Shown here piece after piece: positions 43,836-51,652 of a stretch of 64,000 nucleotides of DNA. Origin of the DNA: Chryseobacterium sp. 3008163 (lineage in GTDB: Bacteria > Bacteroidota > Bacteroidia > Flavobacteriales > Weeksellaceae); NCBI RefSeq assembly GCF_003669035.1, contig NZ_CP033070.1, positions 3,534,001 through 3,598,000 of the forward strand. The letters run 5' to 3'. The notes beneath the pieces are model-generated. The model saw nothing but the letters and a program-made list of their open reading frames with translations. It was not told the DNA's origin and ran no database searches. Numbering within the stretch: the stretch's first letter is position 1; each line of letters starts with the position of its first letter. The position numbers and the translations under genes are program-made.

Positions 43836-44882
43836 TTATGCAACAACACCTGAGCTATGATCAGAACTGCTCCCAGTTGCAGAAGAGAGAACATTAATCT
43901 CCCCACTCATTCTTAAAACTCCCATAAAAGCAAAAATTAAAGCTTCTTTAAAATCGATAATCTCCTTTTCGGGGATAATGATTTCTGAATTGGTTTTTTC
44001 TTTAATTTTTTCAATTAAATAGGAATTGTACGTTCCGCCACCGGTAAATAGAACTTTGTTTAATTGATATTGATTAAAAATTTTAGAAATCTGTTCTGCA
44101 GCATGTTCTGTAAATGTTGCTAAAATATCTTTTGAATCTAAACTTTCAAATAATGGAAATATATTTCCGTTACACCATTCAATGCCCAATGATTTCGGAT
44201 GAGATTGAGTGTAGAAATCTAATGAATGAAGTTTGTTGAGTAATTCAGTATCTATTTTTCCTTGCTTCGCTAAATATCCGTTTACATCGAAATTCTGATT
44301 GAAGTTTTGGGCTAATTTATTTAAAACAATATTAACGGGAGCGATATCAAAAGCGATTCTTTTGTCGTTTAATTTTAATGAAATATTAGAGAAGCCTCCA
44401 AGGTTAAGACACGCATCGTATTCTGAAAATAGGAGTTCATCACCAATCGGAACTAATGGAGCTCCATTTCCACCCATTAAAACATCCTGAGAGCGAAAAT
44501 CGTAAACTACGGGTAAACCTGTCTCAATTTTAATTGCCCGTCCGTCACCAATCTGTAAAGTGAATTTCTTCTGAGGTTGATGAAATACGGTATGGCCATG
44601 TGATGCAATGACATCAATGTTTTCAAGATTATATTTTTCGATAAAACTTTTTACAGCTTTTCCTAAGTAAAATCCGTATTCAGAATGAAGTTCAAGAAGC
44701 TCTTCTGCTGATAAGTGAATAGAATTTCTGAGTTGATTTTCCCATTTTTCAGAGTAGAGAAGGGTTTCGGCTTGTAGGATTTCAAATTCCCAAACAGAAT
44801 TTTGTTTTTCAAACTTTGCCAGACAGATATCCAAACCGTCTAAGCTTGTTCCGGACATCAATCCTATTGCTTGAAAAATCAT
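43836..44882 (-). CDS. anmK: Anhydro-N-acetylmuramic acid kinase
   Basis: Phosphorylates 1,6-anhydro-N-acetylmuramate from peptidoglycan turnover for reuse of the sugar. The 348-residue ASKHA-fold kinase opens with FQAIGLMSGTSLDGLDICLA. It has VDVIASHGHTVFHQP-like sequence (IDVIASHGHTVFHQPQKKFT) and DFRSQDVLMGGNGAPLVPIG (about residues 130-149). Later are LNLGGFSNISLK and the phosphate loop KVLFTGGGTYNSYLI. All family motifs are present. The end (SGSSSDHSSGVVA) is short and serine-rich. Same-strand neighbour of lptC, 12 bases away. Confidence 0.95.
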   Translation of the reverse strand: MIFQAIGLMSGTSLDGLDICLAKFEKQNSVWEFEILQAETLLYSEKWENQLRNSIHLSAEELLELHSEYGFYLGKAVKSFIEKYNLENIDVIASHGHTVFHQPQKKFTLQIGDGRAIKIETGLPVVYDFRSQDVLMGGNGAPLVPIGDELLFSEYDACLNLGGFSNISLKLNDKRIAFDIAPVNIVLNKLAQNFNQNFDVNGYLAKQGKIDTELLNKLHSLDFYTQSHPKSLGIEWCNGNIFPLFESLDSKDILATFTEHAAEQISKIFNQYQLNKVLFTGGGTYNSYLIEKIKEKTNSEIIIPEKEIIDFKEALIFAFMGVLRMSGEINVLSSATGSSSDHSSGVVA

Positions 44883-44894
44883 GTTTTTAAAAGT

Positions 44895-45488
44895 TTATTT
44901 TTTAGACTCGGCGATTTTACTCTTGCTGATATCAAGATCACCGGAATTGTTGTAGAATGTGTATTCTGAGAAATCATCTTTTGCGGTCATCCCATTGGCA
45001 CCTACCAAAACGGAACCGTCTGCAGTGGTTGTGTAAACAGTGTCTTTCGTGTAGATTCTATTCTTTTTTTTGTCCCAAAAAACGCTTTGTGTGGCAAATC
45101 TCTGTCCGTCACTCGTTAGGATTTTTACATCACCTCTTGCTTCATAAAACTGCTTGTATTCGTAGATTTTGGCATACTTTGCAGTGATATTTCCTGGTTT
45201 TTTAGGATTTTTCTTATCAAAGAACTCTATTTTCATTCCTCGTCTTGCAATGGTGTAAGGACTGTCGATTAATTGATATTGCTCGATGATTGGAGCTGTC
45301 GCTTTCAATGTCACAAACCCTGAATCTCTCTGAACGATTTTGGCATTATTAATAATCTGAGAAGGGAAATTCTTGCTGAGATTTTCGTTTTGCTTTGTCA
45401 TGTCCTCTTCGCAAGATGTGAATACAAAAAATATAGCACAACTAAAAAGGTATGCTATATTTTTATATTTATTGAAATTCAATTTCAT
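44895..45488 (-). CDS. lptC: LPS export ABC transporter periplasmic protein LptC
   Basis: A 197-residue periplasmic lipoprotein with lipobox FVFTSCEED. The body shows the LptC/OstA-type beta-jellyroll pattern: MKIEFFDKKNPKKPGNITAK, YAKIYEYKQFYEARGDVKIL and RFATQSVFWDKKKNRIYTKD. The last strands read VLVGANGMTAKDDFSEYTFY. In the Lpt machine, LptC passes lipopolysaccharide from the LptBFG transporter toward LptA. The Met at 45486-45488 is chosen; the upstream in-frame extension belongs to the outer-membrane-protein end. It begins 1 base after the preceding gene ends, so the two are coupled. Confidence 0.88.
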   Translation of the reverse strand: MKLNFNKYKNIAYLFSCAIFFVFTSCEEDMTKQNENLSKNFPSQIINNAKIVQRDSGFVTLKATAPIIEQYQLIDSPYTIARRGMKIEFFDKKNPKKPGNITAKYAKIYEYKQFYEARGDVKILTSDGQRFATQSVFWDKKKNRIYTKDTVYTTTADGSVLVGANGMTAKDDFSEYTFYNNSGDLDISKSKIAESKK

Positions 45489-45489
45489 T

Positions 45490-46767
45490 TTAGTTATAAA
45501 GATTTTTTCTAAACCATCTATCAGCAAAATTGAATCCTACTCTTAGGTTAATAAAATTCTGATTGATCAGATTGTCTTTTACAGTTCCTCTTTTTCCAAG
45601 TTCAACCCCAATTTCAAGACCACTCATTCTGGTGATGCTGCTGGTTTTAAACGGAAGCATTACTCCGGCAGAAACCCCAAATTTATTGATGTTGTTTCCG
45701 GCAATTTCCAAATTTCCTTTTTCATAGAAAGCACCGTAACGGTAAACTATTCTTGAGAAATAACTTCTGAAGTTATTGTAGTTTGGAAGATACCAACCAC
45801 CCGCAGAAACTCTGTAAGAATCATTAAAATCAAAAGTATTTCCGAAGTAACTAACTGTTTCTCCTTTTTTATAATCTAACTGCGCAGAAACAAACCATTG
45901 ATTCTCGCTTCCGTAACCTGCACCCAAAGATGCTTGTAAAGGTAAAAGGTTTTTAGAACTTGTACTTTTAGATTCGATTGTAGTTTGCCCTGCTTTTACA
46001 TTTCCGTCAGTATAGTAATATGTGCTGTTCAGATATTCTGAAGACATATCGCTAGTATTACCAAAAGTAGCTGTAGCACCTAAAGTCAACTTACGGTCTG
46101 TACTTGTATTTAGCTTTTGATAGCTTGTTCCTAAAGTGAAATTTAGGTTTTTGATTTTGTTTTTAGTTTCGTAGCCGTTGATTAATTCAGCGGTAGAAGT
46201 TGTGAACTCATTGGTGTCATATAAACTTCCAAAATACAAGTTGGCACGGGCACCCACTGCAAATTCTGAATTTATTTTATATGAAAGCGCCAGCTGTGCA
46301 GTGTTCAAAGTTCCGCTACCTGTGAAACGATTTCCGTAAACCGTTCCGTCTGCCATTGTTTCTGTGTGAACGATGTCATAACTTTTTGAACTGTATGGCT
46401 GATACAAAAGTCCCATTTTTACTTTCGAAGAAATAGGAAAAGCCAATGAGATATTAGATAAATACGTAGAATGTTTTGTAGACTTTGTATTATTATAATC
46501 AGTTTTGAAGTAATTATTTTCGTTGGTAGCTTCAAGCTTAATGCTTGTTAAGTCGAAATTACTGTTGTTAGCAGGGTTTCCGAAGTTGAAGTTACTGCTG
46601 AAGTCACTTATAAAAGCAGTCGAAATACCTCCCATTGAGGTAGTTTCAATCGTATTATCATATTTTACATCACCAATTCCATAAGTTGCATAAGGTGAAT
46701 TGCTCAAACTCTGCGCGTTAAGGAAATACCCAACCGAAATGAATGATAGTACAAAAATTTTTTTCAT
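45490..46767 (-). CDS. Outer-membrane beta-barrel protein of unknown function
   Basis: A 425-residue protein with signal peptide (MKKIFVLSFISVGYFLNAQS). The mature part is a run of amphipathic strands rich in Gly, Asn, Ser and Tyr, ending in the barrel-like FINLRVGFNFADRWFRKNLYN. The segment TTSMGGISTAFISDFSSNFN, then NFGNPANNSNFDLTS, resembles the FadL/PorV-type start (a Gly-rich first strand and a hatch-like NPAN). Substrate unknown. It is directly upstream of lptC, a conserved association in Flavobacteriia as far as I recall, and may serve the same envelope process. Confidence 0.78.
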   Translation of the reverse strand: MKKIFVLSFISVGYFLNAQSLSNSPYATYGIGDVKYDNTIETTSMGGISTAFISDFSSNFNFGNPANNSNFDLTSIKLEATNENNYFKTDYNNTKSTKHSTYLSNISLAFPISSKVKMGLLYQPYSSKSYDIVHTETMADGTVYGNRFTGSGTLNTAQLALSYKINSEFAVGARANLYFGSLYDTNEFTTSTAELINGYETKNKIKNLNFTLGTSYQKLNTSTDRKLTLGATATFGNTSDMSSEYLNSTYYYTDGNVKAGQTTIESKSTSSKNLLPLQASLGAGYGSENQWFVSAQLDYKKGETVSYFGNTFDFNDSYRVSAGGWYLPNYNNFRSYFSRIVYRYGAFYEKGNLEIAGNNINKFGVSAGVMLPFKTSSITRMSGLEIGVELGKRGTVKDNLINQNFINLRVGFNFADRWFRKNLYN

Positions 46768-46856
46768 TCTAGATTTTTAAAATAATGCGCAAATATCTTA
46801 AATATTAATGAATTGTAAAAATTTACTGAGGTTAAAGTTTGTTAAGGGGTTTTTAT

Positions 46857-46951
46857 GGTGAATTGTCAATCGTGAATTGGCTTTGCTATTAATTTTTTAT
46901 CATTAGTAATAAATTCACAATTCATTTGTGCAGCAAAATTCACATTTCACC
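46857..46951. repeat. Interspersed hairpin repeat, copy B
   Basis: This intergenic stretch begins GGTGAATTGTCAATCGTGAA and ends in CAGCAAAATTCACATTTCAC. It holds an internal imperfect inverted repeat and the core GCAAAATTCAC shared with the copy at 23621. Confidence 0.6.
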
Positions 46952-46976
46952 AATTTCCTTTTCCATAAAAATCTTT

Positions 46977-46984
46977 TATCTTTG
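46977..46984 (+). promoter_or_regulatory. -7 box before holB
   Basis: TATCTTTG ends 4 bases before the ATG at 46989. Transcription from it would start at or near the start codon. Confidence 0.55.
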
Positions 46985-46988
46985 AAAC

Positions 46989-48107
46989 ATGAATTGGGAA
47001 AACATCGCCGGACAGGAAAATCTTAAAAAACTTCTTCAGGACAGCATCATCGAAAACAGAGTGAGCCACGCCCAGCTTTTCATCGGAAAAGAAGGTTATG
47101 GCACGATGCCGCTGGTTTTGGCATATGCAAGAGAAATCCTGAAAGGTGAAAATGAACATGCTGCTTCAAAAGTGGAACATCTAAATCACTTAGATCTTCA
47201 TTTCTGTTTTCCTGTATTTACCGACAACAAAAATTCTTTAAGTAAAAATAAATTTGATCAGTTCAGAGAGATGATTCTTGAGTCGCCTTATGCAAGTTAT
47301 GATGATTGGACGGCTTTTTTAGATTCTGAAAACAAGCAACTTTTTATTTCTGCAGACGAAATTGATGACCAAAACCAGAAGTTTGCTTTAAAAAGTTTCG
47401 AAGGCGGAACTAAAATCCTCATCGTTTGGCGTGCTGATAAAATGAATATTGCAGCTTCCAATAAATTTCTTAAATTTCTGGAAGAACCGCCAGCAAAAAC
47501 GATTATTCTATTGACAGCTGAAAATGCCGATGATATTTTGCCAACAATACTTTCCCGTACACAGATTGTCGAAGTTCCCAGAATTGCAGATGAAGATTTA
47601 AAAAGTTATCTAAAAAATAAACTGAACTCTTCAGAAGATCAGGCTAAAGCTATTACTCACGAAGCACAAGGGAATTTAAATGAAGCCATAAAGCTTTTAA
47701 ATTCAGAAATTAAAAATCCTGAGTTCGAAAAACTTTTCGTGCAATGGGTTCGTGATGCATTTATGGTTAAAAAGAAACCAGAATTTCTAAAAAATATAAT
47801 CATTTGGGCAAGAGAAATTGCCGGATGGAATAGGGAAAAGCAAAAGAACTTTCTCAATTATGCTTCCGAAATTTTCAGATTGGCTTTGTTGCAAAATTAT
47901 CAGTCTGAAGAATTAGTTTACAAAAAAATAGATGCCAACGGATTTAACTGGGCAGGTTTTTCTAAATTTATCAGTGGCGCGAACATCATTAACATTTTAG
48001 ATGAAATCAACACCGCAGATTTACATTTAACCCGAAATGGGAATCCTAAAATCGTCTGGACAGATTTAGGAATAAAACTCTCAAGATACATTCATAAAAA
48101 CTCATAG
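46989..48107 (+). CDS. holB: DNA polymerase III delta' subunit
   Basis: Clamp-loader subunit related to DnaX. The 372-residue protein begins MNWENIAGQENLKKLLQDSI, then RVSHAQLFIGKEGYGTMPLV where the Walker A lysine is missing, as expected for delta' (non-hydrolysing). Further conserved are KILIVWRADKMNIAASNKFL, LKFLEEPPAKTIILLTAENA (Walker B-like region) and DILPTILSRTQIVEVP with the SRC-like arginine. The zinc-binding cysteines of the classic delta' are absent, usual in Bacteroidetes. Monocistronic with a UUCG terminator. Confidence 0.92.
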   Translation: MNWENIAGQENLKKLLQDSIIENRVSHAQLFIGKEGYGTMPLVLAYAREILKGENEHAASKVEHLNHLDLHFCFPVFTDNKNSLSKNKFDQFREMILESPYASYDDWTAFLDSENKQLFISADEIDDQNQKFALKSFEGGTKILIVWRADKMNIAASNKFLKFLEEPPAKTIILLTAENADDILPTILSRTQIVEVPRIADEDLKSYLKNKLNSSEDQAKAITHEAQGNLNEAIKLLNSEIKNPEFEKLFVQWVRDAFMVKKKPEFLKNIIIWAREIAGWNREKQKNFLNYASEIFRLALLQNYQSEELVYKKIDANGFNWAGFSKFISGANIINILDEINTADLHLTRNGNPKIVWTDLGIKLSRYIHKNS

Positions 48108-48131
48108 AAATTCAGACTTCGGTCTGAATTT
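48108..48131 (+). terminator. Terminator after holB
   Basis: AAATTCAGAC (48108-48117) pairs with GTCTGAATTT (48122-48131) around a stable TTCG loop and a T tract follows. Confidence 0.92.
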
Positions 48132-48275
48132 TTTCTTTTAATCTTGCAGATTTTAGATAATTTAATAACTCAGCTCAATCTGCTAGAGCCTATTGCACTA
48201 TTCTGCAAATTCACAAATTATTTGTTTGATAATCAGAATCTATTTAACTGATATTTAAAATCTAAATTAAAATTC

Positions 48276-48291
48276 AATCAAACGTTTGATT
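48276..48291. promoter_or_regulatory. Operator palindrome upstream of tetR
   Basis: AATCAAACGTTTGATT is a perfect 16-base palindrome. Its right half contains the -33 TTTG of the downstream promoter, so a bound repressor would block RNA polymerase. Confidence 0.82.
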
Positions 48292-48316
48292 TTTGTTGAA
48301 ATTCGATGTATATTTG
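48285..48316 (+). promoter_or_regulatory. Promoter of the tetR efflux operon
   Basis: TTTG (48285-48288), 20 bases, then TATATTTG (48309-48316) matches the Bacteroidetes consensus closely. The ATG follows 20 bases later. Confidence 0.85.
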
Positions 48317-48336
48317 CACCCGAAAAACATCACATT

Positions 48337-48963
48337 ATGATTTCAAAAGAAGAAAATATATTGTTTGCTGCTGAGAAGCTTTTTGCTGAGCATGGGTTTC
48401 AGGGAACTTCTACAAGAGAAATCTCGAAAGCGGCAAATGTAAATATTTCTATGATTTCTTATTATTTCGGCTCAAAAGAAAAGTTGTATGAGAAATTAGT
48501 TGAGTATAGAATGAATCAAAGTCAGTTCTTCTCAAAAGATATTTTAGAAAGAACAGACATCAACGAATGGGAAAAAATAGAGAAGATTATAGATCAGTTT
48601 TCAGGTAGAATAAGGCATCATAAATGTTTCTACAGAATCATGCAAAGAGAGCAGCTTCACACAGAAAATCCCCAGATTGTAGAATTTCTGAAGCAGACAA
48701 AACTTAGTTTTATCTCCATGTATTCAAAAATTCTGGAAAGTGGTCTTCAGAAAGGGATTTTTACTAAAAATCCACCGATTTACCTTTTGCATTCTACCGT
48801 GAGCGGTACCTTATTTTATGCGTCTAATGGAAAAGAGATGTATAAAGAATTTTTGAATAATACAGAAGATGAAGAGATTTTTGAGGAAAAATATTACACG
48901 GAACTTAATAAACATATAAAATACATTTTAAAAGACCTTTTAGGTTATGAAGAGAATAAATAA
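48337..48963 (+). CDS. TetR-family transcriptional regulator
   Basis: A 208-residue repressor-type protein. The N-terminal helix-turn-helix reads EENILFAAEKLFAEHGFQGT, STREISKAANVNISMISYYF and GSKEKLYEKLVEYRM. This is the classical TetR DNA-binding sequence. The C-terminal ligand domain has no recognised pocket signature. I chose the Met at 48337, because the in-frame stretch upstream overlaps the promoter. A 16-base palindrome over its own promoter indicates autorepression, and the downstream efflux genes are probably controlled as well. It overlaps the TolC-like gene by 17 bases. Confidence 0.93.
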   Translation: MISKEENILFAAEKLFAEHGFQGTSTREISKAANVNISMISYYFGSKEKLYEKLVEYRMNQSQFFSKDILERTDINEWEKIEKIIDQFSGRIRHHKCFYRIMQREQLHTENPQIVEFLKQTKLSFISMYSKILESGLQKGIFTKNPPIYLLHSTVSGTLFYASNGKEMYKEFLNNTEDEEIFEEKYYTELNKHIKYILKDLLGYEENK

Positions 48964-50260
48964 CTCAGTTCTTGTACTGTCCCTTTTCGCAGGAATGATG
49001 TACACACACGCTCAGGATAAAAAACAACTCAGCCTCGATGAAGCCGTACAGCTGGGAACCCAGAACAGTAAAAGTTTAAAAATAGATGCCGCCAAAATAG
49101 AAGAAGCTACTGCCGACCTTTTGGCTGCAAAGAACAGACAGCTTCCGGAGCTGAGTGTTTCGGCAAGTTATCTTTACCTTCCGATCAAACCTACTATTGA
49201 CTTGAAAATTCCTGGGGTTTCCTCTGCAGCAGGTCCGGAAGTTCATCAGGTCGCATACGGTTCAGCAAATTTAAGTGTCCCGATTTACAGTGGTGGAAGA
49301 ATTAAATACGGAATTCAGTCTGCAAAATATTTGGTGGAAGCATCAAAATTAAGCAGTGAAAGTGATAAGGTTGCGATTGCTTACAACGTGGCTCAGGCTT
49401 ATAATAATTTATTTAAAGCCAATCAGTCAATCAAAGTTTTAGAAGAAAACCTTTCTGCTTCTCAAAAAAGAGATGAAACTTTTCTTAAGCTTGAAAATAA
49501 TGGAGTCATTGCAAGAAACGATCGTTTAAAGGCAAACCTTCAGACCTCAAACATCGAATTGCAATTATTAGAAGCAAAAAACAATTACAACATTGCCAAC
49601 ATCAACATGGATTTACTGCTTGGTCTTCCTGATAATACGGAAATTGAAGTAGACCAAAATTATATTGATGAATCTGATGATGTGAAACCTGTTGATTTTT
49701 ATTTAAATGAAGCAAGAGAAAACCGTAAGGATTTGCAAGCTTTAGATCAACAAAGAAAAGCGGCAGCACTGGGAACTAAATCTGCAAAGGCAGAAAATCT
49801 ACCTTCTATTGCTTTCACCAGCGGTTATGTAGCAGCAGATATTCCTAAATTTTTAACGATTTATAATGCAGTAAATGTTGGAGTAGGAGTTTCTTACAAT
49901 TTATCAAATCTTTGGAAAGAAAATTCAGCTTTAAAGCAATCTAAAGCAAGAGAAATGCAGTTATCGGCAACCAATGAATTGATGAGTGACAATATTAAAT
50001 TGGAAGTCAACAGAGAATATCAGAATTCAGATTATTCTAAAAAGAGAATTGCTGTTTTCGAAAAAGCTGCGGCTCATGCCAATGAAAACTACAGAATCAC
50101 GAAAAATAAATACGACAACGGTTTGGCAACGATGACAGAACTTTTAGATGCTGATGCGGCTCAAATTGCAGCCAACGTCGGAGTGATCAATGCAAAAGCG
50201 GATGCAGCCTTGGCGTACAGAAAACTATTACAAACTACAGGAACTTTAATAATCAAATAA
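48947..50260 (+). CDS. TolC-family outer membrane efflux protein
   Basis: A 437-residue outer-membrane channel protein of the OMF type. A signal peptide (VLVLSLFAGMMYTHAQ) is followed by the two repeated coiled-coil/strand halves. Examples are LSLDEAVQLGTQNSKSLKID at the start and YNVAQAYNNLFKANQSIKVL, TKNKYDNGLATMTELLDADA near the end. It would form the exit duct for the neighbouring HlyD/MFS pump. It starts inside the last 17 bases of the tetR gene, so the two are coupled. Confidence 0.93.
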   Translation: MKRINNSVLVLSLFAGMMYTHAQDKKQLSLDEAVQLGTQNSKSLKIDAAKIEEATADLLAAKNRQLPELSVSASYLYLPIKPTIDLKIPGVSSAAGPEVHQVAYGSANLSVPIYSGGRIKYGIQSAKYLVEASKLSSESDKVAIAYNVAQAYNNLFKANQSIKVLEENLSASQKRDETFLKLENNGVIARNDRLKANLQTSNIELQLLEAKNNYNIANINMDLLLGLPDNTEIEVDQNYIDESDDVKPVDFYLNEARENRKDLQALDQQRKAAALGTKSAKAENLPSIAFTSGYVAADIPKFLTIYNAVNVGVGVSYNLSNLWKENSALKQSKAREMQLSATNELMSDNIKLEVNREYQNSDYSKKRIAVFEKAAAHANENYRITKNKYDNGLATMTELLDADAAQIAANVGVINAKADAALAYRKLLQTTGTLIIK

Positions 50261-50279
50261 AAACAGAACGATATCCAAA

Positions 50280-51383
50280 ATGGAAAATAACAATACTCAA
50301 GCAACTGAACCTAAAAAGAAAAAAAGTTTAGTTTTTCCCATTATTTTAGCGGTCATCATCGTCGTAGGCGGAATTTACGGTTACAGAACGTATTCTTACG
50401 GACAGATCCACGAAGAGACCGATGACGCTCAAATTGCTTCTAACATGAATCCTGTAATTTCTAAAATATCAGGATATGTAGCCGAAGTAAAAGTGAAAGA
50501 CAATCAGTTTGTGAAGAAAGGTGATACTTTGGTGATTTTAGATAACAAAGATCAGAAAATGGCTTTGGAGCAGGCTCAGGCAGCTTTATCGACAGCGAAA
50601 AGTAATATTTCATCTGCTCAGTCTTCTACGAACGCTACTTCAAAAAACATCAACAGTTCACAAGCCGCTGTTGCAACGGCTAACGCTCAAATTGAAGCCG
50701 CAAAAGTAAACGTTTGGAAAACTTCTCAGGATTTAAAAAGATATTCAGTTTTGATAAAAGATCATTCGATTACAGAACAGCAATATGAGCAGGCTTTGGC
50801 GGCAAAACAGTCTGCAGATAAGCAGTTGCAGGTTTTGGTAGATACTAGAAATCAAATTGCACAACAAACCGGAATTGCATCTTCACAAACTGAAGCAAGT
50901 TCGCAGCAGATTTCAGTTGCCGGTTCGGTAGCGAAACAGAGAGAAGTGGATGTAGAAAGTGCAAGATTAAATCTTTCTTACACCATAATCACAGCACCGG
51001 AAGATGGTTTTGTAGGGAAAGTTCCTATTCAGGCAGGACAGTTTTTGCAGGCAGGTTCTCAGCTATTCAGCTTGGTTAAAAATGACCAGAAATGGGTAAT
51101 TGCCAACTTTAAAGAAACTCAGGTGGCTAAAATGGTGGAAGGACAGAAAGTGAAAATCGAGATTGATGCTTTTCCTGATACCGATTTTGAAGGCGTGGTA
51201 AGTTCATTCTCTCCTGCAACAGGTTCTACATTCTCAATTTTACCTCCGGATAACGCAAGTGGAAACTTTGTGAAAGTTGTGCAGAGACTTCCAATAAAAA
51301 TCGATTTCGTAAAATTGGATCCAAATATTGCCAAAAGATTGAGAACAGGAATGAATGTGAAAGCAGAAGTTTCTTTGAAATAA
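50280..51383 (+). CDS. HlyD/EmrA-family membrane fusion protein
   Basis: A 367-residue periplasmic adaptor with one N-terminal membrane helix (SLVFPIILAVIIVVGGIYGY). The lipoyl/barrel-sandwich motif SKISGYVAEVKVKDNQFVKK is at about residues 60-79. Long coiled coils follow (residues 95-215). The barrel half YTIITAPEDGFVGKVPIQAG and the Q-rich end DFVKLDPNIAKRLRTGMNVK fit EmrA-type adaptors. It links the inner-membrane pump with the TolC-like channel. Twenty bases downstream of the TolC-like gene. Confidence 0.94.
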   Translation: MENNNTQATEPKKKKSLVFPIILAVIIVVGGIYGYRTYSYGQIHEETDDAQIASNMNPVISKISGYVAEVKVKDNQFVKKGDTLVILDNKDQKMALEQAQAALSTAKSNISSAQSSTNATSKNINSSQAAVATANAQIEAAKVNVWKTSQDLKRYSVLIKDHSITEQQYEQALAAKQSADKQLQVLVDTRNQIAQQTGIASSQTEASSQQISVAGSVAKQREVDVESARLNLSYTIITAPEDGFVGKVPIQAGQFLQAGSQLFSLVKNDQKWVIANFKETQVAKMVEGQKVKIEIDAFPDTDFEGVVSSFSPATGSTFSILPPDNASGNFVKVVQRLPIKIDFVKLDPNIAKRLRTGMNVKAEVSLK

Positions 51384-51392
51384 TATTGAAAT

Positions 51393-51549
51393 AAGTGAAT
51401 TGTCAATTTTGCTGAAGCAAGTCAATTGTAAATGCTGAGGAATTAGATGCAGGAAGATTGATGAGGATTTTTGGAAAAGATTGATGACAGATTGGAAATG
51501 ATGGAGTAAAAATTGACAACGATGTTGATTGATGATTGGCAATTCACTT
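51393..51549. repeat. 157-base element with terminal inverted repeats (copy C)
   Basis: AAGTGAATTGTCAAT (51393-51407) and ATTGGCAATTCACTT (51535-51549) are terminal inverted repeats matching at 14 of 15 positions. Inside is a TTTGCTGAAGCAAG hairpin related to copies A and B. It carries no gene. It separates the adaptor from the pump gene within an operon. Confidence 0.65.
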
Positions 51550-51652
51550 TTTATAATTCTTAAAGATGAGGAACAATGATTTTGGGTTTCAGAGGAATTT
51601 TTTCTTACCCTAAATCTCAACCTCAACCTTCTTTAAATACACAAATAAATTA

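Noticed and set aside
45489..45527. Upstream in-frame extension of lptC
   Set aside because: It would overlap the end of the outer-membrane-protein gene, and the lipoprotein signal begins at the chosen Met (45488).
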